NCBI GenBank assembly: GCA_030146405.1
Contig: JASLBS010000071.1
Span: 1 to 30,715, forward strand
Source: Arthrobacter sp.
GTDB lineage: Bacteria; Actinomycetota; Actinomycetes; Actinomycetales; Micrococcaceae
DNA length: 30,715 nucleotides
Reading direction: 5' to 3'
The notes beneath the pieces are model-generated. The model was not told where the DNA came from, did not search any database, and saw only the letters and a program-made list of their open reading frames with translations. Both the position numbers and the translations under genes were made by a program. Position 1 is the stretch's first letter. Each line of letters starts with the position of its first letter. This document shows, piece by piece, positions 24,390 through 30,715 of this stretch.

Positions 24390-24462
24390 CCTGGTGTTCT
24401 GTGTAGGCGCTTCAATATTCGCGAGGAACGAGCGAATTTCGTTGCGCCGACAGAACACCAGG
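24390..24462. repeat. Long imperfect inverted repeat between gyrB and gyrA
   Basis: The outer arms CCTGGTGTTCTGT (24390-24402) and ACAGAACACCAGG (24450-24462) are perfectly complementary over 13 bp. A second pair, GGCGC (24406-24410) and GCGCC (24444-24448), and an inner ATTCGC/GCGAAT pair (24417-24422, 24432-24437) extend it. The structure fills half of the 142-bp gyrB-gyrA gap and has no U-tract. It could be an mRNA processing or attenuation structure, or a DNA cruciform. Confidence 0.7.
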
Positions 24463-24470
24463 GGTCCCGG

Positions 24471-26543
24471 CTAGATATCCAGGAAACGCACATCCTTGGC
24501 GTTCTGCTGGATGAAGTTACGGCGGGACTCGACGTCCTCGCCCATCAGTACCGAGAACACCTGGTCCGCGGCGGCGGCGTCGTCCATGGTCACCTGAAGC
24601 AGCGTGCGGTGGTCGGGGTCCATGGTGGTGTCCCATAGCTCCGTATAGTCCATCTCGCCGAGGCCCTTGTACCGCTGGATGCCGTTGTCCTTGGGCAGCC
24701 GCTGGTTGTTGGCAAAACCGATCTTGATGAGTTCGTCCCGTTCGCGGTCGCTGAACACGTAGTCGTGCTTGGCGTTGGACCACTTGATCCGGTACAGCGG
24801 CGGCTGCGCCAGGTATACGAAGCCGTTCTCGATCAGGGGCCGCATGTAGCGGAACAGCAGGGTGAGCAGCAGCGTGGTGATGTGCTGTCCGTCCACATCG
24901 GCATCCGCCATGAGCACGATCTTGTGGTAGCGCGCTTTGTCGACGTTGAAGTCCTCGCCGATACCCGCGCCGAAGGCGGTGATCATGGCCTGGACCTCGC
25001 TGTTGCCGAGCGCCCGATCGAGCCGTGCCCGCTCCACGTTCAGGATCTTGCCGCGCAGGGGCAGGATAGCCTGGGTCTCCGGGTTGCGTCCGCGGACGGC
25101 GGAGCCTCCTGCGGAGTCACCCTCCACGATGTAGATCTCCGAGCGCGCGGGGTCCTTCGACTGGCAGTCCTTGAGCTTGCCGGGCATACCACCGGACTCG
25201 AGGAGTCCCTTGCGACGCGTCGACTCGCGTGCCTTCCGCGCGGCGAGACGTGCCTGCGAGGCCTGGATGGACTTCCGGATCACGTCACGGGCCGGGCCGG
25301 GGTTGCGCTCCAGCCAGTCGCCCAGCTGGTCGGTGACGACGCGCTGTACGAAGCCCTTGACCTCGGAGTTGCCGAGCTTGGTCTTGGTCTGGCCCTCGAA
25401 CTGCGGTTCGGAGAGCTTCACGGAGATGACTGCGGTGAGTCCCTCGCGGATGTCGTCACCCGTGAGGTTGTCTTCCTTCTCCTTGATGATGTTCTTCTCG
25501 CGCGCGTACTTGTTGATCAGCGTGGTCATGGCCGCACGGAAACCCTCTTCGTGCGTTCCACCCTCGTGCGTGTTGATAGTGTTCGCGTAGGTGTGGACGC
25601 TCTCCGAGTAAGCGGAGGTCCACTGCAGCGCCACTTCCAGCGCCATCTTCCGATCCGCGTTCTCGGTCTCGAACGCGATGACGTCGTCGTGGACGACCTC
25701 CACGCGCTTGGCCGAATTGAGGTGGCGGACGTAGTCGAGGAGCCCGTTCTCGTACAGGTACTGCACGGACCTGTGCTTCGTCTCGCCGTCGGATTCCTGG
25801 GCGCCGTCGATCTCGACCACTTCGTCGGTCTCCACGGCGTTCACGCGCTCATCGGTGAGCGTGATGCGCAGCCCCTTGTTGAGGAAGGCCATCTGCTGGA
25901 ACCTCGCCCGGAGGGTCTCGAAATCGAACTCGACACTCTCGAAGATCGAATCGTCGGGGTAGAACGTCTGGGTGGTGCCCGTTTCCGTGGTCTCCTCGCC
26001 CCTCCTCAGCTCGCCCACGGGCTTGCCGCCGTCGGCGAAGGACTGGTGCCAGACGTAGCCCTGCCGGCGTACTTCCGTCTCCACGCGCTTCGACAGTGCG
26101 TTCACCACCGAGATACCGACGCCATGGAGGCCTCCCGACACCGCGTAGCCGCCACCACCGAACTTGCCGCCGGCGTGGAGGATGGTCATGACCACCTCGA
26201 CGGTGGGACGCCCCTCCGTCGGGTGCATGTCCACGGGGATACCCCGCCCGTTGTCGACGACCTTGACCCCGCCGTCGGTCTGGAGGCTGATCTCGATGTG
26301 GTCGCAGTAGCCCGCCAGGGCCTCATCGACGGAGTTGTCCACGACCTCGTAGACCAGGTGATGGAGCCCGCGTGGCCCGGTGGACCCGATGTACATGCCG
26401 GGACGCTTCCGTACCGCCTCGAGCCCCTCGAGTACGGTGATCTCGCTCGCCCCGTACGCATGCTCAGTGGTGGACTCGAGGATCGGGGACTCTCCCTCAC
26501 CGATCAGCACATCGCTTGCATTCAATTCGTTCTCGTGTGCCAC
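24471..26543 (-). CDS. gyrB: DNA gyrase subunit B
   Basis: 690 residues if started at GTG 26543 (GAGGAG lies 12 bases upstream). The frame is open further; an ATG at 26591 would add 16 residues, but those codons are unlike the rest and overlap a possible -10 element. The GHKL ATPase domain has EVVDNSVDEALAG and GLHGVGISVVNALS. The transducer region leads to the TOPRIM domain with VEGDSAGGSA, PLRGKILNVE and the metal-binding DADVDG. The protein ends AKDVRFLDI as GyrB normally does. It provides the ATP-driven step of supercoiling with GyrA. Identity is certain; only the start is in doubt. Confidence 0.95.
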   Translation of the reverse strand: MAHENELNASDVLIGEGESPILESTTEHAYGASEITVLEGLEAVRKRPGMYIGSTGPRGLHHLVYEVVDNSVDEALAGYCDHIEISLQTDGGVKVVDNGRGIPVDMHPTEGRPTVEVVMTILHAGGKFGGGGYAVSGGLHGVGISVVNALSKRVETEVRRQGYVWHQSFADGGKPVGELRRGEETTETGTTQTFYPDDSIFESVEFDFETLRARFQQMAFLNKGLRITLTDERVNAVETDEVVEIDGAQESDGETKHRSVQYLYENGLLDYVRHLNSAKRVEVVHDDVIAFETENADRKMALEVALQWTSAYSESVHTYANTINTHEGGTHEEGFRAAMTTLINKYAREKNIIKEKEDNLTGDDIREGLTAVISVKLSEPQFEGQTKTKLGNSEVKGFVQRVVTDQLGDWLERNPGPARDVIRKSIQASQARLAARKARESTRRKGLLESGGMPGKLKDCQSKDPARSEIYIVEGDSAGGSAVRGRNPETQAILPLRGKILNVERARLDRALGNSEVQAMITAFGAGIGEDFNVDKARYHKIVLMADADVDGQHITTLLLTLLFRYMRPLIENGFVYLAQPPLYRIKWSNAKHDYVFSDRERDELIKIGFANNQRLPKDNGIQRYKGLGEMDYTELWDTTMDPDHRTLLQVTMDDAAAADQVFSVLMGEDVESRRNFIQQNAKDVRFLDI

Positions 26544-26589
26544 AGGCGTAGCCGGCTCCTCAGCTGGATGAACAGAACAATCTGGACCC

Positions 26590-26643
26590 ATTCTACCCTG
26601 CGGTAGTCTCCAATCCAGCATGAACAGCCCCTCATTGGCCAAT
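26590..26643 (-). promoter_or_regulatory. Candidate gyrB promoter and upstream palindrome
   Basis: TAGAAT on the minus strand (26590-26595) resembles a -10 box and would place transcription start before GTG 26543. The -35 is weak. About 40 bases further upstream lies the perfect palindrome ATTGGCCAAT (26634-26643), a possible operator. Confidence 0.3.
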
Positions 26644-26752
26644 AAAGCCGCTTCAGAGCCAGTAAGGGGTCCTCCCATGAGGACGGATACCGGCAGACCA
26701 CCCCCAATTGCGCTACAGGCCCTCCAGCGGGTGCAACTCGACCAGGCGGCCC

Positions 26753-27391
26753 CTACCCGTAGGTGTCACGCGGGCCGCGTCCCTTGACGGACCTTCCACC
26801 CTTCCGCCAACTGGGAGCGGCCGGGCCCACGACGGAGAGCCGCGTCACGACACCGGCACCGAGTTCGGCTTCGAAGCGCTGCAGTACCTGCGGCGTGATG
26901 AGGCGCAGCTGCGTGGCCCACGCCGTGGAGTCGCACCGCACCAGCACGGTGTCGGCGTCGAAACTCTCCGGGACGCAGTGCGCCGCGATGTCGGCGCCCA
27001 CGATCTCGTCCCAGCGGGAGAGCACGGATCCGATCGCTACCGGTGACTTCCAGCCGCGGTCCGCGAGCATCCTCGAGAAGACGTTGCCCACGCCCTCCGG
27101 GTCGCGCCCACCGTAGGTGGCTTCCGGGACGTACCGCCGCCGGGGAGTCTTCGCCGTCCGCCTCGTGGATACCTCACGCGGTGTGCCCCGGGCTTCGGAC
27201 GCACTGCGCAGGCGGTTCAGGAGTGCCTGGGGTGCGTCCTGGTCGGGAAAGTACCCCTCCACCCCTCCCGGACGATCGGGGGACACGACGTTGTCGTCGG
27301 TCGGAGCACGGTGCCGGGTGGCATCCTCCACACCACCGCGGTCCATCGGCCGTTCCCGGGACGGTTCGCCGGGTGTGCGTTCCTCAGGCAT
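26753..27391 (-). CDS. DciA-like (DUF721) protein
   Basis: 212 residues from ATG 27391, overlapping the recF stop by eight bases. The first 100 residues are charged and disordered. The DUF721 domain occupies about 100-190, with GWKSPVAIGSVLSRWDEIVG and LVRCDSTAWATQLRL, and a basic tail follows. Family knowledge: DciA is the ancestral loader or regulator of the replicative helicase in most bacteria lacking DnaC. The recF-DUF721-gyrB order is standard in actinobacteria. It is likely translated from the same mRNA as recF. Confidence 0.92.
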   Translation of the reverse strand: MPEERTPGEPSRERPMDRGGVEDATRHRAPTDDNVVSPDRPGGVEGYFPDQDAPQALLNRLRSASEARGTPREVSTRRTAKTPRRRYVPEATYGGRDPEGVGNVFSRMLADRGWKSPVAIGSVLSRWDEIVGADIAAHCVPESFDADTVLVRCDSTAWATQLRLITPQVLQRFEAELGAGVVTRLSVVGPAAPSWRKGGRSVKGRGPRDTYG

Positions 27392-28577
27392 CCTCGATGC
27401 TCCCCGGGATGACGCTGATCTGCCGGCCCGCGAGGGTGTCGGGGATATCGTCGCCCACCGCTGCCGTCACCAGGACCTGCTCGGCCGAGGCGACGATCGC
27501 CGCGAGGCGGGTGCGTCGTTGGGCGTCGAGCTCGGCGAACACGTCGTCGAGGATCAGCACCGGGCCGCCCCCGGGGGTGGTGTCCTCCTCGAGCAACAGG
27601 TAGTACGAGGCGAGCCTCAGGGCCAGGGCCAGGGACCAGGTCTCACCGTGCGACGCGTAGCCCTTGGCCTGGGTCCCACCCAGCAGGAGCGCGAGTTCGT
27701 CGCGGTGCGGCCCCACGAGGGAGATACCCCGGTCGAGCTCCTTCCTCCGGTGGCGCAGCAGTGTCTCCCTGAACAGCTCGGTGAGCTCCGGCAGCCCGAG
27801 GTCTCCCAAACCCTCCTGGGCAGCACCACCGGGTATCTCTGCACCGTCGTCGCCGGTGGAGAGGTCACCGGAGGACGAGACCGTCGACACGTAGTCCATA
27901 CCGGCGACCTTCGAACCGTCCGTCAGCTGCTCGTAGGCTCGCCGGACGTGCGGCCTGAGCTGATCCACGAGTGCGAGCCGCGCGGCGAGCAATCTCGACC
28001 CCGCCTCGGCGAGGTGCTGGTCCCAGACGTCGAGGGTGGTTTCATGTCCCGTGGAGAACCGTCCCGCGGCCCGTGCCGACTTGAGCAGCGCGTTCCGCTG
28101 TTTCAGCACCCGCTCGTAGTCGGCCCGCAACGCCGACTGGTGCGGGAGCAGGGCTACCAGCACGTCGTCCAGGTAGCGGCGGCGTCCTGACGGATCACCC
28201 TTCACCAGAGCGAGGTCCTCCGGGGCGAAGAGGACGGTCTTGAGAATACCGGCAGCGTCCCTTGCCCGGACCGGGTTGGCCCGGTTGATCCTGGCGCGGT
28301 TCGCCGCCTCGGCATTGATCTCCACCTCGACACTAGTACGTTGCTCCCCACGCACCAGTTTCCCCCGGATGATCGCCCGGTCGGCACCGAAGGCGATCAG
28401 GGGTCTGTCGGTGCTGACGCGATGCGACGAGAGTGTGGCGAGGTATCCGATGGACTCCACGATGTTCGTCTTGCCCACGCCGTTGGGTCCCACGAAGACC
28501 GTGATGCCGGGTTCGATCGCGGTGTCCAGTTGCCCGTAGCTCCTGAAACCGGTGAGCGAGAGATGCTCAACGTACAC
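27384..28577 (-). CDS. recF: DNA replication/repair protein RecF
   Basis: 397 residues from GTG 28577, ten bases after the gnd stop. It is an SMC-like ATPase: Walker A GPNGVGKTN (about 30-38), the ABC-type signature in the LALRLASYYLL region and Walker B VLILDDVFAELD near the C-terminus, with the opening MYVEHLSLTGFRSYGQLD typical of RecF. It loads RecA at gapped DNA and helps restart stalled forks. The length is normal for actinobacterial RecF. It lies in the dnaN-gnd-recF-dciA-gyrB-gyrA cluster. Confidence 0.97.
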   Translation of the reverse strand: MYVEHLSLTGFRSYGQLDTAIEPGITVFVGPNGVGKTNIVESIGYLATLSSHRVSTDRPLIAFGADRAIIRGKLVRGEQRTSVEVEINAEAANRARINRANPVRARDAAGILKTVLFAPEDLALVKGDPSGRRRYLDDVLVALLPHQSALRADYERVLKQRNALLKSARAAGRFSTGHETTLDVWDQHLAEAGSRLLAARLALVDQLRPHVRRAYEQLTDGSKVAGMDYVSTVSSSGDLSTGDDGAEIPGGAAQEGLGDLGLPELTELFRETLLRHRRKELDRGISLVGPHRDELALLLGGTQAKGYASHGETWSLALALRLASYYLLLEEDTTPGGGPVLILDDVFAELDAQRRTRLAAIVASAEQVLVTAAVGDDIPDTLAGRQISVIPGSIEDA

Positions 28578-28587
28578 CGGTCACCGC

Positions 28588-29484
28588 TTACTCCGGGTTC
28601 TGCCGGGCGGGCTTCACAGCGTGGCCACCGAACTGGTTGCGTAGTGCGGCCACCATCTTCATGGCGGGAGCATCGTCCTGGCGTGAAGCGAACCGCGCGA
28701 AGAGAGCCGCCGTGATCGCCGGCGCGGGGACCGAGTTGGCGATGGCTTCCTCGACCGTCCAGCGACCCTCACCCGAATCGTCCACGTACCCCGCGATGCT
28801 GGAGAGCTCCGGGTCCTCCTCCAGCGCCTTGACCACGAGGTCGAGGAGCCAGGAGCGCACCACGGTCCCCTTCTGCCAGGCGGCGAAGGTGCCGTGGACG
28901 TCCTTCACGATGTCCTTGGCCTGCAGGAGTTCGTACCCTTCGGCGTAGGACTGCATCAGCCCGTACTCGATGCCGTTGTGCACCATCTTGGCGTAGTGGC
29001 CCGCGCCCACATCACCCACATGGACGAAACTCTCGGATCGCTCCCCGTCCGGGCGGAGCGCATCGAAGACGGGCATCGCGAATGCCACGTCCTCGTCGCT
29101 CCCGCCGGCCATGAGACCGTAGCCGTTCGCGAGGCCCCACACGCCGCCGGAAACTCCGCAGTCCACGAACCTCACGCCCTTCTGGGCCAGGAGGGTCGCG
29201 TGGATCTGGTCGTCGGTGAACCTCGAGTTACCGCCGTCGATCACCAGATCGCCCTCGGAAAGGAGCTCGGAGAGATCCTTCACCACGGCGTGGGTAATCG
29301 GACCGGCCGGCACCATCACCCAGACGATCCGGGGCGTCGGGAGTGCCGCGACGAGTTCCTCGAGGCCGGCGACGTCGGTGAGTTCGGGGTTGCGATCGAA
29401 CCCCGTGGCCTCCAGACCCTTCTCACGGAGACGCTCCCTCATGTTGAATCCCATTTTTCCGAGTCCGACGAGGCCGATGTGCAT
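28588..29484 (-). CDS. gnd: 6-phosphogluconate dehydrogenase, decarboxylating (short form)
   Basis: 298 residues from ATG 29484; AGAAAGAGAAG lies upstream. The N-terminal Rossmann fold has GLVGLGKMGFNM (4-15). The catalytic region has DGGNSRFTDD, DCGVSGGVWG and the Lys-containing GHYAKMVHNGIEYG. At about 300 residues it belongs to the short, commonly NAD-preferring type rather than the 470-residue NADP enzyme. It oxidises 6-phosphogluconate to ribulose 5-phosphate in the pentose phosphate pathway. Its place between dnaN and recF is a conserved actinobacterial oddity with no obvious functional link. Confidence 0.95.
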   Translation of the reverse strand: MHIGLVGLGKMGFNMRERLREKGLEATGFDRNPELTDVAGLEELVAALPTPRIVWVMVPAGPITHAVVKDLSELLSEGDLVIDGGNSRFTDDQIHATLLAQKGVRFVDCGVSGGVWGLANGYGLMAGGSDEDVAFAMPVFDALRPDGERSESFVHVGDVGAGHYAKMVHNGIEYGLMQSYAEGYELLQAKDIVKDVHGTFAAWQKGTVVRSWLLDLVVKALEEDPELSSIAGYVDDSGEGRWTVEEAIANSVPAPAITAALFARFASRQDDAPAMKMVAALRNQFGGHAVKPARQNPE

Positions 29485-29547
29485 GAGCTTCTCTTTCTGA
29501 CGTGATGTCCGGCTGGCGATCGGGTCAACCGGTGTGGTGTCCGTCGG

Positions 29548-30672
29548 TTACTGGTTGGGCAGCCTGACGGGCATCAGCAGGTACTTGTAGTCTTCCCTGT
29601 CCTCACCGGCTGCGTCGTCCTGGGCGGAGATCACTGCGGGTTTCGGGGGTGACGTGAAGGAGAACCTGACATAGGGGCTGCTGAAGGCACCGAGCCCCTC
29701 GCTCAGGTAGTGCGGGTTGAAGGCGACGGTGATGTCATTGCCGTCGAGCGTGGCCTCGATGGACTCCGAGGCCTGAGCGTCCTCGCCCGTACCGGCGTCG
29801 AGGGTCACCTGGCCGTCCATGAAGGCAAGCCGCACCGGAGTGTTCCGTTCGGCCACCAGGGATACGCGGCGCACGGCCTCGACGAGGGTGTTCGTCTGCA
29901 CCGTGGCGTGGATCGGAGTGGTTTCGGGGAAGAGTGAACGGATCTTCGGATAGTCGCCGTCCACGAGGAGCGAGGTGGTACGGCGCCCTCCGCTCTCGAA
30001 ACCGATGAGTTCGGAATCGTCCGAGAACGCGATGTTGAGATCGCCGGCGCCACCGAGGGTCTTCGCGACCTCGTTCAGGGTCTTCGCCTTCACGAGGGCA
30101 CTCGTGGAAATTCCGGGTGTGGTGGGTCGCCAGGAGACTTCTCGGAGTGCCAGCCGGTACCGGTCCGTGGCGAGCAGCGTGATGAGATCGTCCTCGATCT
30201 CCATGCGGACACCGGTGAGGATCGGCAGGGTGTCATCACGACTGGCCGCGATGATGACCTGGGAGACGGCCTGGGAGAAGGCATCGCCGTCCACCACGCC
30301 GCTGACCGCCGGCAGTTTGGGGAGTTCGGGATATTCGCCCTCGGGCATGGTGGCGAGGTTGAAGCGACTGTTGCGGCAGGTCAGTGTGACCTTCGATCCG
30401 TCCGTGGCCACTTCCACCGGTGCGGACGGAAGACTGCGGCAGATGTCCGCGAGGAGGCGGCCCGAGACGAGGATGGTGCCTTCCTCCAGCACTTCGGCCG
30501 GGATCTCGAGGCGAGCGGAGATCTCGTAGTCGAAGCTCGCAAGGCTGAGGGTCCCGTTCTCGGCCTTGATCAGCAGACCGGCCAGGACGGGCACGGGGGG
30601 TCTCGGTGACAGGGAACGAGCGGTCCAGGACACAGCTTCCGCCAGGACATCCCGCTCAACTCTGAATTTCAC
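29548..30672 (-). CDS. dnaN: DNA polymerase III beta subunit (sliding clamp)
   Basis: 374 residues from GTG 30672, with AAAGGCGG about 11 bases upstream. The three clamp domains are recognisable, beginning MKFRVERDVLAEAVSW and ending with the conserved YLLMPVRLPNQ. The length is normal. The clamp tethers replicative and translesion polymerases, including the ImuB/DnaE2 system at the left of the window. It is co-directional with gnd and recF. It reads away from the right end of the window, where dnaA and oriC are expected. Confidence 0.98.
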   Translation of the reverse strand: MKFRVERDVLAEAVSWTARSLSPRPPVPVLAGLLIKAENGTLSLASFDYEISARLEIPAEVLEEGTILVSGRLLADICRSLPSAPVEVATDGSKVTLTCRNSRFNLATMPEGEYPELPKLPAVSGVVDGDAFSQAVSQVIIAASRDDTLPILTGVRMEIEDDLITLLATDRYRLALREVSWRPTTPGISTSALVKAKTLNEVAKTLGGAGDLNIAFSDDSELIGFESGGRRTTSLLVDGDYPKIRSLFPETTPIHATVQTNTLVEAVRRVSLVAERNTPVRLAFMDGQVTLDAGTGEDAQASESIEATLDGNDITVAFNPHYLSEGLGAFSSPYVRFSFTSPPKPAVISAQDDAAGEDREDYKYLLMPVRLPNQ

Positions 30673-30715
30673 GGAGCAGTGCCGCCTTTCAAAAAAACAG
30701 CCACTGACAAGGAGC
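30673..30715. other. Start of the presumed dnaA-dnaN intergenic region
   Basis: Only 43 bases are visible, including an A-rich run. No DnaA box occurs in this piece. By conserved gene order, oriC should follow just beyond the window. Confidence 0.45.

Noticed and set aside
22442..24406. Long plus-strand frame across gyrA (654 codons)
   Set aside because: Antisense shadow of gyrA; composition is typical of a complement frame and no motif is visible.
24765..26606. Long plus-strand frame across gyrB (613 codons)
   Set aside because: Antisense shadow of gyrB; no domain or plausible start context.
26544..26678. N-terminal extension of GyrB from upstream starts
   Set aside because: Codon use is unlike the rest of the gene, and a possible -10 box overlaps the ATG at 26591; the extension is probably leader.

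Overview
The window is chromosomal DNA from a high-GC Gram-positive bacterium (Actinomycetota), most likely Micrococcaceae or Arthrobacter-like. This is judged from gene content, codon bias, many GTG starts and gene order; no database search was run. It is the oriC-proximal core region. The right end carries dnaN, gnd, recF, a DciA/DUF721 gene, gyrB and gyrA on the minus strand, so the dnaA-dnaN origin should lie just beyond base 30715. Forks entering from there move right to left, and minus-strand genes are co-directional with them.

Left part (1-4656): a 3' fragment of imuB and a full dnaE2, two partners of the actinobacterial SOS mutasome, closed by a strong hairpin terminator shared with a convergent tRNA-Leu(CAG).

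Middle left (5066-14600): the conserved signalling and cell-wall operon fhaA-fhaB-pstP-rodA-pbpA-pknA-pknB, tightly packed with ATGA- or GTGA-type overlaps. It couples Ser/Thr phosphorylation (two PASTA kinases, one PP2C phosphatase, two FHA proteins) to peptidoglycan elongation (RodA polymerase, PbpA transpeptidase). The pknA-pknB junction departs from this pattern by holding an apparent 12-14 codon mini-cistron. A minus-strand group follows: TrpG/PabA amidotransferase, a small membrane protein and a class E sortase, with crgA diverging.

Middle (16666-21120): the convergent crgA/rhomboid gap holds a cluster of perfect DnaA boxes about 14 kb from the expected origin. Next come the rhomboid protease and cyclophilin (minus), a Lys/Ala-rich single-span membrane protein (plus), an EamA transporter (minus), and tRNA-Ala(TGC), a 38-residue DLW-39-type protein and tRNA-Ile(GAT) (all minus).

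Right part (21120-30715): DUF3566 membrane protein, gyrA, gyrB, DciA-like protein, recF, gnd and dnaN, all minus. A large inverted repeat separates gyrB from gyrA. No insertion sequence, prophage or CRISPR array was seen. The most unusual features are the DnaA-box cluster, the mini-cistron and the gyrase intergenic repeat.
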